Counted from the stretch's first letter, positions 8,384 to 16,777 are shown. The stretch is DNA of 64,000 bases from Streptomyces alboflavus (GCF_000716675.1 NZ_JNXT01000002.1:297977-361976); one strand, 5' to 3'. Made by a program: numbers and translations. Notes: generated from the sequence alone by a model not told the origin.

Positions 8384-9221
8384 CGCTCCCGCCGGCCGGC
8401 CTGGTGACGTTCTTGACCGGCAGGTCCTTGCCGGCCCCCGCGATGTAGTAGTCCTTCGGCGCGGAGAAGACCACGAACTCGTTGTCGTAGCCGCGGATCT
8501 TGGCGCGGACAGTGAACTTCCCGCTCGCGTCGGTCTTGGCCTGCGCGTTGTACGCCGACTCGTAGTACGTCCGCAGGAACACGCGGGTGCCGGCGACGGG
8601 GCCGTGCCCGGCGGGCCACGTGACCTTGCCGGTGACGATCAGGGTGTCGCCCTCGCGGACCTTGGTGCGGTTCACCTTGTAGCTGATCTTGCTGGTGACC
8701 GGCTGGGCGGCGACCCTGGTCTCGCCGAAGTAGATCTCGTTGTCGTCCGGGTCGCCCGGGTCGTAGGAGGCCTGGAACTCCACGCGGTGACGGGGGAACA
8801 GGAAGATGCTGGGCTTGTCCTCCCAGCGGTCGGCCTTGACGTCGGGAAGCGTGAAGTTCCCCTTGGCGTCCGTGCGGACCGTGCCCAGGTTCAGGGTCTC
8901 CCGCTCGGTCGGGTCGATAGGGTCGCCCCACGGGTTCCAGGTGTCGTAGAGGACGGACTTGAGCAGCACGACCGGCGCGTCGGCCACGGGGGTGCCGTCG
9001 GTGCGGGCCACCGTGCCGGTCAGGTCGACGTCCCGGTGGGCGTAGTCGGTCGTGCTCTCGCTGCTGGTGAGGCTCACCGTGTAGGGGGCCGGGGGAGGGT
9101 CGTCGCTCGCGCGGGCGGTGTCCGCGGCGTGGGCGGGCGCCAGGCCGAGGGAGAGGGTGGCGAGGGCGAGCGCGGCGGTCGCGGTCAGCCGGGCGACCGG
9201 TGGGCGGGTACGCAGGTGCAC
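8373..9221 (-). CDS. Secreted protein with two Ig-like (CarboxypepD_reg/Big-type) repeats
   Basis: 282 residues. A clear signal peptide covers residues 1-33 (Arg-rich start, LTATAALALATLSLGL, cleavage near APAHA-A). Two beta-sandwich-like segments follow. The first spans about 47-160, with VDLTGTVARTDGTPV and TDAKGNFTLPDV. The second spans about 165-275, with LIVTGKVTWPAGHGPV and TDASGKFTVRAKI. The pattern G-V/x-G-T-x-V...T-D-A-x-G-x-F-T is typical of bacterial Ig-like or carboxypeptidase-regulatory-like folds. There is no catalytic motif or anchor. Its function is unknown; adhesion or ligand binding at the cell surface is only a guess. It converges on the MMPL gene with overlapping 3' ends. 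Confidence 0.8.
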   Translation of the reverse strand: MHLRTRPPVARLTATAALALATLSLGLAPAHAADTARASDDPPPAPYTVSLTSSESTTDYAHRDVDLTGTVARTDGTPVADAPVVLLKSVLYDTWNPWGDPIDPTERETLNLGTVRTDAKGNFTLPDVKADRWEDKPSIFLFPRHRVEFQASYDPGDPDDNEIYFGETRVAAQPVTSKISYKVNRTKVREGDTLIVTGKVTWPAGHGPVAGTRVFLRTYYESAYNAQAKTDASGKFTVRAKIRGYDNEFVVFSAPKDYYIAGAGKDLPVKNVTRPAGGSVTP

Positions 9222-9511
9222 GGGAACTCCGTTGGTGTCGTGGGTCGGTGACGCCGGTGCTTGCGGCGATGGCTCGCCGGTGGTCCCGGCGCAGGCTTCG
9301 ACACGGGGAGCGGCACGGGTGGTTGTAGGGCTCGCCGAGCGTGCATGTGCCGTACACGGGGCGTTCGACGGGGAGTTGACCGCCGGACCCCTCCGTGCTC
9401 CCGCTCCGCTTCCGAGGCCGGTGCCACGGATCCCGGGTTACCCGCGAACGGCGGGAACCAGCACACTGGCAACGGTCTACTCGCTCGACCTGGCTCCGTC
9501 TCCCGTGAGGA

Positions 9512-9889
9512 ATGATGAACGTGGCAAAGATTCTGACCGTCGGACTCCGCCCGAGTGCGATCGACTACAGCCTCTTTCCGGGCCTGGACGAGGCCACGCT
9601 GACCGCACGGGTCGAGCAGGGCCTCGGGGCCGTCCGGGCGGCGGGCTTCGACGCCCTCCACTGCCCCATCGGCGTGGACCCCGACGAGGCGGAGAAGACG
9701 GTGCGCGCGGCGGTGGCCGGGCATTCCGTGGAACTGGCCATGATCGGCGCCGGAGTCCGCATGCCGGCCGAGCACACCGAGCTGTTCGAGCGGCTGATCA
9801 ACGTCCTCGTCGAGCTGGCTCCCGGGATCCGCTTCTGTTTCAACACCTCACCGGAATCGACGATCGACGCCCTGCGCCGCTGGAGCTAG
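9512..9889 (+). CDS. Conserved hypothetical protein, 125 aa
   Basis: A soluble alpha/beta protein of 125 residues. It starts at ATG 9512 or the adjacent ATG at 9515, with a GAGG about 6 bp upstream. It contains LTVGLRPSAIDYS near the N-terminus, VEQGLGAVRAAGFDALHCPIG in the middle and a C-terminal RFCFNTSPESTIDALRRWS. I know similar small proteins from actinobacteria but no experimental function. The TAG stop lies inside the 29-bp repeat described next, so the natural C-terminus could have been altered by that repeat. The 290 bp upstream (9222-9511) contain no further gene that I can support. Confidence 0.6.
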   Translation: MMNVAKILTVGLRPSAIDYSLFPGLDEATLTARVEQGLGAVRAAGFDALHCPIGVDPDEAEKTVRAAVAGHSVELAMIGAGVRMPAEHTELFERLINVLVELAPGIRFCFNTSPESTIDALRRWS

Positions 9890-9914
9890 GGCCTGTCCGA
9901 TGGGTCGGCGCGGC
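9886..9914. repeat. 29-bp interspersed repeat (same as at 63881-63909)
   Basis: The sequence starts CTAGGGCCTGTCCGATGGGT and ends CGGCGCGGC. All 29 bases are identical to the reverse complement of 63881-63909, and the first 22 also match 63852-63873. It sits exactly between two convergent genes and provides the TAG stop of the upstream one. Here only a single arm is present, not the hairpin seen at 63.9 kb. It looks like the end of a mobile element or a repetitive extragenic element. Confidence 0.75.
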
Positions 9915-9916
9915 CG

Positions 9917-11899
9917 CTACCCGGACTGCCCCGGGGCGGCCGCGGCCCCGGGCGGCGCCAGGGTCTCCCCGGTGCTGAGCCGGGCGCGCACCCGCGCGTG
10001 CGCGTCGCGCGGCGCCGGTTCCGCCAGGGTCCTGCCCCGCTCGGAGACGTCCACGTCCCCCGTGACGTCGATGCCGGTGACCTCGCGGCTCCCCGCGGCG
10101 AGCAGATAGCGCCTGCCGGAGTCCGCCCGCCAGGTGGTGCTCGCCACGATGTGCTGGCCGAACCGGCCGCAGGCGGCGGTGGACCGGGCACGGGCGATCA
10201 CGGGAGCCGACGCGGTGTCCCGTGCCGCCGGTGCCTTGAACTGCAGGAGTACATCGCCCGGGCCGCGCCAGGTGGTGGCGCGGGCGCAGGACCACAGGGC
10301 ACGCCCGTCGTCCTCCGGCAGATCCTGCTCGGCGAAGTCCCAGACGTTGACCGACCGCGTGCCCCTGCGCAGCTCGGGCAGCTGGCAGGCGGTCCGGGCC
10401 CAGCCGGCGAGCGCCTGCGGGCTCATGGCCTCGCGCGGCTGGCGGGCGGGGGCCCCGGAGCCGGGCAGCGGCGTGTACGTCAGGTGGACGGGCAGCAGGC
10501 CGCCCAGGTCGGTGACCAGGAACGCGTGCTTCTCGACGATGCGCGAGGAGGAGCGCAGCTGCAGCGCGGGCCAGGCGTCGCAGGAGCGGCCGATGGCGGG
10601 GTCGGGCACGGGCGCGGTGATCCCGTCGGCCGAGACCTTCAGGGGCGTGCTCGCGGTGTCGGGGCGCAGCAGGTCACGGGTGTGTGTCTCGGCGATCCAC
10701 GGCGCGGTGAGGTAGCGGGTGCGGCCGTCGTCGCGGCTGACGGCGACCGCGGCGGCCGTGGTCACATCGGCGTTGTCGGCGCGGGCGAAGTCGAGCGCGG
10801 GCGCGGCGCCGGAGGAGTTCTCGCTGTAACGGATGACGCGCTCGGCGTCGTGGAACAGCACGACGGTACGGCCGCCGACGACACCGGCGTACAGCAACCG
10901 CGGTGCCCGGCCCGGCGGTTCGGTGGACGTGGCCGGGGCGGACGTGACGCGCACGCCCCGGCCGGGGCGTGCCCAGACGGCGAGGGCGCGGACGAGCAGG
11001 GCGCGGTCGTCCGTCCGCGGCCCCCGGGGCGGCCAGGCGGTGAAGTCGACGCGGGCGGTGTCGGCCCACTCCGTGGCGGGGGCGCGGCGCAGCCGGTCGG
11101 CGGTGGCCGCGGCGGGCCCGGTCGAGGGGCCGGATCCCTGGTCGCCCTTCGCCTCCAGGCCGGTCAGGACCAGGCCGCTGAGGAGCAGCAGCGCGACCGC
11201 CGCCCAGACGAGCCGGGCCCGGCGCCTGCGCCGCAGCAGGTCGGTCGGCCGGGTCTGCACGGAGCAGGCGTCGAACTCCCGGGACCGCAGCAGCGATTCG
11301 GCCGCCGGTCCCGCCATCTCCTCCAGGCGGTACGAGGCACGCAGCGCGTCCCCGGGCCGCTCGGCGCCCGCGGCGTCGAGCAGCTCCACGACCTCCGCGT
11401 CCGCGAGCCCGTCGAGGCGTCGCAGGACGAACGCGGCGCGGGCGGCGGGGGAGACCTGGGCGCAGGCCTGCCCGAGCGTGACCTCGTCGACCCCGCCCGC
11501 CCGCGGGAACAGCCGCAGCCCCCACACCACGGGCAGCACCAGCGTCAGCGCCCTCGGCGGCGGCAGCCGTCTCGGCCAGCCGCGAGGACGCCGCTCGTAC
11601 GCCAGCGCCGCCCGTACCACGCGAAGCAGCAGCCAGGTGGCCCCGGCGCGGCCGCCGCCGGTGCGCTGCGCGGGGACCCGCGCGACCGTGTCCCGGGAAC
11701 GGAAGCCCCAGGGCCCCGGCAGCGCGCGCTGCACCAGGGCGTGCGCGACGAGGACCCGGCGGTGCCGGGAGAGCGCGACCGGAAGGATCAGGTAGGCGAG
11801 GCGCACCAGGTTGGTGTAGCGGTCGACGAGGGCCGCCTCGGCCTGGCCGAGCGAGATCCGCTGCGCGGGACCCGAGGTGCGGGCATCGGACGTGGGCAT
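9917..11899 (-). CDS. Sigma-70-region-like protein with membrane anchor and extracytoplasmic domain
   Basis: 660 residues starting at the ATG of MPTSDARTSG, with GGGAGG 13 nt upstream. Residues about 20-215 resemble a degenerate ECF-type sigma factor: AEAALVDRYTNLVRLAYLIL (region 2-like) and SPAARAAFVLRRLDGLADAEVVELL (region 4-like helix-turn-helix). A single hydrophobic helix, VWAAVALLLLSGLVLTG, lies near 235-255. The remaining 400 or so residues are outside the membrane by this model, with several Cys and no recognised enzyme motif. Membrane-anchored sigma-like proteins of this layout recur in Streptomyces, but I know of no characterised one. The frame runs open further upstream into a YceI remnant, which I treat as unrelated. 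Confidence 0.72.
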   Translation of the reverse strand: MPTSDARTSGPAQRISLGQAEAALVDRYTNLVRLAYLILPVALSRHRRVLVAHALVQRALPGPWGFRSRDTVARVPAQRTGGGRAGATWLLLRVVRAALAYERRPRGWPRRLPPPRALTLVLPVVWGLRLFPRAGGVDEVTLGQACAQVSPAARAAFVLRRLDGLADAEVVELLDAAGAERPGDALRASYRLEEMAGPAAESLLRSREFDACSVQTRPTDLLRRRRRARLVWAAVALLLLSGLVLTGLEAKGDQGSGPSTGPAAATADRLRRAPATEWADTARVDFTAWPPRGPRTDDRALLVRALAVWARPGRGVRVTSAPATSTEPPGRAPRLLYAGVVGGRTVVLFHDAERVIRYSENSSGAAPALDFARADNADVTTAAAVAVSRDDGRTRYLTAPWIAETHTRDLLRPDTASTPLKVSADGITAPVPDPAIGRSCDAWPALQLRSSSRIVEKHAFLVTDLGGLLPVHLTYTPLPGSGAPARQPREAMSPQALAGWARTACQLPELRRGTRSVNVWDFAEQDLPEDDGRALWSCARATTWRGPGDVLLQFKAPAARDTASAPVIARARSTAACGRFGQHIVASTTWRADSGRRYLLAAGSREVTGIDVTGDVDVSERGRTLAEPAPRDAHARVRARLSTGETLAPPGAAAAPGQSG

Positions 11900-12034
11900 G
11901 GAGAGGCCGCCTCCCAAAGGCTGATGACATCGGCCGCTGCCCTCCGTCAAACGAGTGAATCTTGGGATGGTCACAGCCCGCGCCGCGGTACGTCGGCGGG
12001 CCCGCGCCGCGCCGACGTGACGGGTGGGCCGGGA

Positions 12035-12136
12035 GCGACAGACCACGACGATGTCGACCTCCAGCGTCACCTTCGCCCCGACCACGACCCCGGTCGCGGC
12101 GTTCCAGTTCACGCCCCAGTCCTCGCGGTTGATGAC
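12035..12136 (-). pseudogene. Remnant of a YceI-family gene (C-terminal end only)
   Basis: The minus-strand translation here contains VINREDWGVNWNAATG followed by VVVGAKVTLEVDI. This is the characteristic C-terminal strand pattern of YceI lipocalin-like periplasmic proteins (typically INR(E/K)DFGxxWN...GGVLVGxxVxxxLDI). About 34 residues are recognisable; the rest of the roughly 180-residue protein is absent and the sequence upstream is the ECF41 leader region. The frame has no stop before the downstream sigma-like gene. It occupies part of the 344-bp gap (11900-12243) between divergent genes; nothing else was recognised there. Confidence 0.65.
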
Positions 12137-12243
12137 GCCGCCGCACGCCCCCGGTCCGGCCGCCGACGCGCCGATCTCACATTTCGCGGGGCTGTCCCGT
12201 CGTACGGGTGACAGCGCACGCGACCGAGGGAGCCGACCGCACC

Positions 12244-13221
12244 ATGACCACCCCTTCCGACTCCGGACCCGGCCTGCTAGCCCCGGGCCTGGACGCGCTC
12301 ATGAGCGAGCGGCGGCAGCTGATCGGTGTCGCGTACCGGCTCCTTGGCTCGCTCGCCGACGCCGAGGACGTGGTGCAGGAGACGTACACGCGCTGGTACG
12401 CCATGTCCCGGCAGCGCCAGGAGGCCGTCGCGTCGCCCGGGGGCTGGCTGACGAAGGTCGCGAGCCGCATCTGCCTCGACCTGCTCCGCTCGGCACGGGT
12501 CAGGCGGGAGAGCTATGTGGGCGAGTGGATCCCCGAGCCGCTGCCCGGCCCCGCGGAGTGGGTCGACGGGCGGTCGGGCGCCGCGACGGCCACCGCCGAC
12601 CCGGCGGACCGGGTCACCCTCGACGAGTCGATCACCATGGCGTTCCTCGTCGTCCTGGAGTCGATGACCCCGGCCGAACGCGTCGCGTTCATCCTGCACG
12701 ACGTCTTCCGCTACTCCTTCGCGGAGGTGGCCGACATCGTCGGCAGGACCCCGGCGGCCTGCCGTCAGCTGGCCTCGTCGGCCCGGCGCCGGGTCCGCGA
12801 CTCGGCGGCTCCCGCGACCCCGGCGGCCCAGCAGGCCGGCATCGTGCGGGACTTCAAGCAGGCGTGGGAGGCCAAGGACCTGACCGCCCTCATCGGCCTC
12901 CTCGACCCCGACGCCCTGGCGACCGGTGACGGCGGCGGTCGCGTCGCCGCCTCGCTCCACCCGGTGGCGGGCGGCCCGCAGATCGCCCGCGGCCTGATCG
13001 ACATCGTCGGCCGGGTGCCGGACCTGGTCTTCCTGGAACGCACGGTCAACGGCCGCCCGGGATTGGTGGCGCAGCAGGACGGCGCCACCTTCGGGGTGTT
13101 CGCGTTCGACGTCGTCGGGGACCGCATCAAGAGCATCTGGGCGGTGCGGAACCCGGAGAAGCTCAGGCCCTGGACGACGGGTCGGCACCCCCGGGCAGCC
13201 ACCCCCGCGAAAGGGAGTTGA
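12244..13221 (+). CDS. ECF41-type RNA polymerase sigma factor with SnoaL-like C-terminal domain
   Basis: 325 residues from ATG 12244 (AGGGAG 11 nt upstream); a GTG at 12208 would add 12 residues. Region 2 is MSERRQLIGVAYRLLGSLADAEDVVQETY. Region 4 is the helix-turn-helix around FRYSFAEVADIVGRTPAACRQ. The ECF41 hallmarks are present. WIPEPL lies in the linker between the sigma regions, a SnoaL_2-like domain covers about 195-320 with DGGGR, and NPEKL is near the end. In this group the fused C-terminal domain controls the sigma factor in place of a separate anti-sigma protein. Known ECF41 targets are nearby COE-type oxidoreductase genes. Here the neighbour 32 bp downstream is a YCII-like protein, a plausible target. 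Confidence 0.93.
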   Translation: MTTPSDSGPGLLAPGLDALMSERRQLIGVAYRLLGSLADAEDVVQETYTRWYAMSRQRQEAVASPGGWLTKVASRICLDLLRSARVRRESYVGEWIPEPLPGPAEWVDGRSGAATATADPADRVTLDESITMAFLVVLESMTPAERVAFILHDVFRYSFAEVADIVGRTPAACRQLASSARRRVRDSAAPATPAAQQAGIVRDFKQAWEAKDLTALIGLLDPDALATGDGGGRVAASLHPVAGGPQIARGLIDIVGRVPDLVFLERTVNGRPGLVAQQDGATFGVFAFDVVGDRIKSIWAVRNPEKLRPWTTGRHPRAATPAKGS

Positions 13222-13253
13222 GCCGCCCCGCCACGCCGGGAGAAGGTCTGGCC

Positions 13254-13802
13254 ATGGAATTCCTCTGCTACCACCGTGACCGGCCCGGCTCCCTCCCGCT
13301 GCGCGAGGAGTTGCAGGAGGAGCACTGGTCCTACATGGACGGGTACGCGAAGCAGCTGATCGCGCGCGGCCCGACCTTCGCCGCCGACGGCGAGACGCCC
13401 ACCGGCAGCGTGCACATCGTCGACGTCCCGGACGCCGCCACCGCCCGCGCGTTCGCCTTCGACGAACCCGTCCACCAGGCCGGCGGGTACCGTGACGTGC
13501 TCGTGCGGCGCTGGCAGAACCTCCTGGGACGCACGATGTGGGACTTTCCCGGCGGACTGACCGGCGGCAACCGGTACTTGGTCCTCGGCCTCGGCTCCGG
13601 ACCGGCCGCCGACACCGAGGTGACGCCCGACCGGGACGACCTGATCGCGTACGGGCCGCTCCTGTCGGACGACGGCTCCGCCTGGCTGGGCACGGCGGTG
13701 CTGATCGAGGCCCCGGACGCGGACGCGGTACGCGCCGTCCTGACCGCGGACCGGTACGCCGCCGTCGAGGTCCACGACTGGGAGTGCGGCGGACGCCGCT
13801 GA
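13254..13802 (+). CDS. YCII-related protein with two YCII-like domains
   Basis: 182 residues from ATG 13254 (GGAGAAGG 7 nt upstream). Two related ferredoxin-fold modules are visible. Residues about 1-90 start MEFLCYHRDRPGSLPLREE, with GPTFAADGETPTGSVHIVDV. Residues about 100-178 start RYLVLGLGSGP, with GPLLSDDGSAWLGTAVLIEA and DRYAAVEVHDWECGGRR. The G-P-L-x-x-D-G...G-S motif followed by D-x-A-x-A-x-x-F/D-P is typical of YCII. The biochemical role is unknown in most cases. It lies 32 bp after the ECF41 gene and is probably co-transcribed with it; YCII proteins are often linked to ECF sigma factors. Confidence 0.82.
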   Translation: MEFLCYHRDRPGSLPLREELQEEHWSYMDGYAKQLIARGPTFAADGETPTGSVHIVDVPDAATARAFAFDEPVHQAGGYRDVLVRRWQNLLGRTMWDFPGGLTGGNRYLVLGLGSGPAADTEVTPDRDDLIAYGPLLSDDGSAWLGTAVLIEAPDADAVRAVLTADRYAAVEVHDWECGGRR

Positions 13803-13936
13803 CGCGCCCGTGCCCACGGCACGGCGGGACTCCTGGAGCCAGCGGCCCTCAGAGGTGACCGTGATGGCCGAATGCCGTCTGTTCACGGGTGGGCGACGCC
13901 CATAGGCTCTGCGACCTTCACATCCTGGGGGGTCTC

Positions 13937-15010
13937 GTGAACGGTCTCCGTGCGCTCCTGGTCTGCCTCGTGCTCGCCTGTGCCGCGGTGGTGTCGCCGG
14001 CCGCGCCCGTGCCGAGGGCCGCGGCGGCGACGCCGGGCTGGTCGGCGCTGCCCGTGCCCGCCGCCGCCTCGCCGGTGACCGTGAAGGACCTCGCAGCCCG
14101 CGGGTCGCGCGAGGCGTGGGCGACGGGTTACGAGGGCGAGTTCACCGGCATGAAGCCGCTCCTGTACCGGTGGGACGGCGCGAAGTGGAGCCGGGACACC
14201 ACCTTCCCCGGCACCGGCGGCCCTGGCTGGCTCGGCGAGGTGCAGTTCGTCGGCGACGAGGTGTGGATCCTCCACAACCGCGACGGGGAGGGCGAGATCC
14301 TGCGCCGCTCGGCGGCGGGGGAGTGGAGCGCCGTCCCACTGCCGCAGACCCTGTGGGTCTACCAGGACTTCACCGCCGTACCGGGCGGCGCCTGGGTGGT
14401 CGGTGAGGACAGCACGGGACTCAAGGTGCTGCACTACGACGGCTCCCGCTGGACCACGGAGTCCACCCCGGACGACGTGCTGTACCTGATGGGGGTCACG
14501 GCTCGCACCTCCACCGACGTCTGGGCCTGGGCGAGCACCCGCACCGGCGAGCGGACCGTCCTGCGGCACGACGGCACGGGATGGCGGTACGCGGACGTGC
14601 CGCTGCCGCCGAACAGCAACGTGCACACGATCCTGCCCGAGCGCTCCGGCCGGGTCACGATCGGCGGCAGCCAGTACACCGACGGCGTGGCCCGCACCTA
14701 CCTCACGACCTGGAACGGCCGTGCCTGGCGCACCACCTACCCGCCCCTGGGCGACACCTACACCGAGGACATGGTGCGCGGCCCGGACGGTGCCCTGTGG
14801 GTGCAGATGCGCAGCGACCGCGCGTTCCAGTCGAAGTACGCCCGCGTGGACGGGCCCCGCACCACCTTCACCCGCGGCCCGGAGCGCACGAACGCGATCG
14901 ACGTGAAACCCCAGGCGTTGGCGCGGGCCGGGTCCACGCTCCTTTCCATCGGCACCGTCGAGATCTACGGCTCGAAACCGAACCTGATGAGCGAGCGGCT
15001 GGGAGGCTGA
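13937..15010 (+). CDS. Secreted beta-propeller-like protein
   Basis: 357 residues from GTG 13937 (G-rich stretch upstream); the frame is open from 13889. Signal peptide: LRALLVCLVLACAAVVSPAA, cleavage near RAAAA. The rest is built from short repeating blade-like units of the form W-D/N-G-x-x-W followed by V-x-D/G-x-x-V-W (for example LLYRWDGAKWSRDT, EVWILHNRDGEGE, HYDGSRWTTES). This suggests a WD40/Kelch-like propeller of about seven blades. No catalytic residues were recognised. It is paired with a paralogous gene 2 bp downstream, so the two are co-translated and likely act together outside the cell. Confidence 0.8.
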   Translation: MNGLRALLVCLVLACAAVVSPAAPVPRAAAATPGWSALPVPAAASPVTVKDLAARGSREAWATGYEGEFTGMKPLLYRWDGAKWSRDTTFPGTGGPGWLGEVQFVGDEVWILHNRDGEGEILRRSAAGEWSAVPLPQTLWVYQDFTAVPGGAWVVGEDSTGLKVLHYDGSRWTTESTPDDVLYLMGVTARTSTDVWAWASTRTGERTVLRHDGTGWRYADVPLPPNSNVHTILPERSGRVTIGGSQYTDGVARTYLTTWNGRAWRTTYPPLGDTYTEDMVRGPDGALWVQMRSDRAFQSKYARVDGPRTTFTRGPERTNAIDVKPQALARAGSTLLSIGTVEIYGSKPNLMSERLGG

Positions 15011-15012
15011 CC

Positions 15013-16140
15013 ATGGCACCGAGACCGACCCTGGCCCGCAGACTTCTCGTCGCGGCCCTCGCGGTCGCCATGACCGTCGTGGCCGTGCTGACCGCGGCCG
15101 CGGCCGAGGCCCCGTCCTGGCAGCACGTGCCGGTCCCGGCACAAGTGCGCCCGCAGAGCGGCCTGAACGAGGCCGCGGCGTTCGGCCCCGACCGGGCCTG
15201 GGCGGTGGGCGCCGACGCCGTCGGCCGCGAGGCGCCGGGCTTCCCGCTGGTGCTGCGCTGGGACGGAACCGCCTGGCAGCGCCAGAGCCTGCCCGGGATC
15301 CGCTGGCAGGGCGAGCTGCTCTCGATCGCCGGGACCTCACCGGCCACGCTCTGGGCCGTCGGCCGCGACTCGGCGGGCGGCAGCCGCCTGCTCCGCTTCG
15401 ACGGCAAGTCCTGGCGCGACAGCCGGCCCCCGGCCGGGGTCCGCCTCGACAAGGTCGTCGCGGGCGGCGGCGAGACCTGGCTGATCGGCGGCCGGGACGG
15501 CGGGGCGGCCCTGCTGCGCTGGGACGGACGTGCCTGGCAGGACCTGCCGGTGCCGCCGGGAGCCGTGTACGGCCTGCACATCAAGGCGGCCGACGACGTC
15601 TGGGCCGCGGGCGCAGCCAACGACGGCGCCGCCGTGGCGCACTGGGACGGGAAGGCGTGGCAGCAGACGCAGGTGGACGGGTTCCCGCGGTCGGCCGTCG
15701 GCAGCATCCTGGCGGTCTCGCCCACCGAGGTGTGGGCGGGCGGCACGGGCGGGTTCGTCGGCGGTCCGCCGGGCAAGCCGATTCCGCCCCTCCTCGTCCG
15801 CTTCGACGGGCAGTCGTGGAACCGGGTGCGCATCCCTGCAGACTTCGGCGGCATCACCTCGCTGGTGCCCGGTGCCTCCGGCGAGCTCGGCTGGATCGCG
15901 GTGGCCCGCTCGCTGAAGTGGGGCCCGCCGGGCAGCACGCCGCCGCTGATCCCCGGCCCTGACTTCCTCGCCTGGAACGGCCAGTCCTTCGCCGAGCACA
16001 GCGAACCGGTCGTGGCCGGGGAGGGCGACTCCTCGTCGCTGCGCCTCGCGGCGGTGCCGGGCACGGCGACGGTGTGGTCGGTCGGCCGGGCCGGGGGGCC
16101 CGAGGGCACCTTCGCCCCGCGGATCCTGCGGTTCGGCTGA
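15013..16140 (+). CDS. Secreted beta-propeller-like protein, paralogue of upstream gene
   Basis: 375 residues from ATG 15013, GGGAGG 7 bp upstream, 2 bp after the previous stop. Signal peptide: RRLLVAALAVAMTVVAVLTAAAA. Blade-like repeats are clear: LRWDGTAWQRQSLP, LRFDGKSWRDSRPP, LRWDGRAWQDLPVP, AHWDGKAWQQTQ, VRFDGQSWNRVRIP, LAWNGQSFAEHS. Each follows a segment like ATLWAVGRDS or TEVWAGGTGG. The regularity is stronger than in the upstream paralogue. The ligand is unknown. The 143 bp after it lead into the toxin-antitoxin promoter. Confidence 0.82.
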   Translation: MAPRPTLARRLLVAALAVAMTVVAVLTAAAAEAPSWQHVPVPAQVRPQSGLNEAAAFGPDRAWAVGADAVGREAPGFPLVLRWDGTAWQRQSLPGIRWQGELLSIAGTSPATLWAVGRDSAGGSRLLRFDGKSWRDSRPPAGVRLDKVVAGGGETWLIGGRDGGAALLRWDGRAWQDLPVPPGAVYGLHIKAADDVWAAGAANDGAAVAHWDGKAWQQTQVDGFPRSAVGSILAVSPTEVWAGGTGGFVGGPPGKPIPPLLVRFDGQSWNRVRIPADFGGITSLVPGASGELGWIAVARSLKWGPPGSTPPLIPGPDFLAWNGQSFAEHSEPVVAGEGDSSSLRLAAVPGTATVWSVGRAGGPEGTFAPRILRFG

Positions 16141-16252
16141 GCGGCGGCCTGCGGTGCGGTGACCGGTGTCTTCCGGTGCGGCGACCGGTGCCTTCCGGTT
16201 CCGCCGAGCCGTCGCACCGGACTCCGTCCCTCCCTCACCAGGAGGCCTGTCC

Positions 16253-16284
16253 TGACACCACCTGTGCCACTACATTTGGTGTCA
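16253..16284. promoter_or_regulatory. Inverted repeat overlapping antitoxin start codon
   Basis: Perfect arms TGACACCA (16253-16260) and TGGTGTCA (16277-16284) are separated by 16 bp. The second arm ends on the A of the antitoxin ATG. Symmetric sites at this position are usual for toxin-antitoxin autorepression by a dimeric ribbon-helix-helix antitoxin. Confidence 0.6.
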
Positions 16285-16469
16285 TGACTGCCATCACTCT
16301 GCGGATCCCCGACGCGATGGACCAGCCGCTGCGCGACGCCGCGGCCGACGCGCCGTCGCTGAACGACTACATCCTGCGCGCCGTGCGCCGGCAGATGACG
16401 CTCGACGCCGGCCGCAAGCTCGCCCTCGTCGCACCGCTCGACCTCGACGGCGAGGGCGACTCCCTGTGA
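16284..16469 (+). CDS. Putative antitoxin, ribbon-helix-helix type
   Basis: 61 residues: MTAITLRIPDAMDQPLRDAA at the N-terminus is a beta strand followed by a helix typical of Arc/MetJ-like ribbon-helix-helix proteins. SLNDYILRAVRRQM then gives the second helix. The acidic C-terminal tail (LDLDGEGDSL) would wrap and inhibit the toxin. It overlaps the downstream MazF-like gene by 4 nt (GTGA), so the pair is translationally coupled with the antitoxin first. It probably represses its own promoter through the overlapping palindrome. Confidence 0.75.
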   Translation: MTAITLRIPDAMDQPLRDAAADAPSLNDYILRAVRRQMTLDAGRKLALVAPLDLDGEGDSL

Positions 16470-16777
16470 CGATCGGCAAGGGCGACGTCTGGGACCTCGA
16501 CACCGGCAAGGGCAACCGCACGGTGCTCGTCGTCAGCCTCGACGGCCTCGCCGAGGCCTACGGCGCCGTGGTCGCCCTGGTGCTGCACGCCCCCGCCGTG
16601 CACCCCGACACCGCGATGAGCGTGCGCCTGACCGCACCGGTCGACGCCTCGGTCGTCGCCGTCAACGTCCTGCAGCTCTCCGCGTCCCGCTTCGAGACGG
16701 GCACGCTGCTCGGCAACATCGGCCCTGAGCAGCAGTCCCTCGTCGACAACGCGCTCCGCGCCGTACTCGACCTCTGA
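16466..16777 (+). CDS. Putative toxin, MazF/PemK-like
   Basis: 103 residues from GTG 16466. The start GKGDVWDLDTGKGNRTVLVVS matches the beginning of MazF/PemK/CcdB-fold toxins (x-x-G-D-x-W-x-x-x-x...R-x-x-V-V-V). VNVLQLSASRFETGTLLGNI matches the later core strand. The family cuts mRNA at short sequence motifs. Its length is normal (about 100-115). The match is weaker than for canonical MazF, for instance no clear R/P-V-V-V-Q-N motif, so this may be a divergent or non-RNase member. The partner antitoxin is directly upstream. Confidence 0.68.
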   Translation: MTIGKGDVWDLDTGKGNRTVLVVSLDGLAEAYGAVVALVLHAPAVHPDTAMSVRLTAPVDASVVAVNVLQLSASRFETGTLLGNIGPEQQSLVDNALRAVLDL

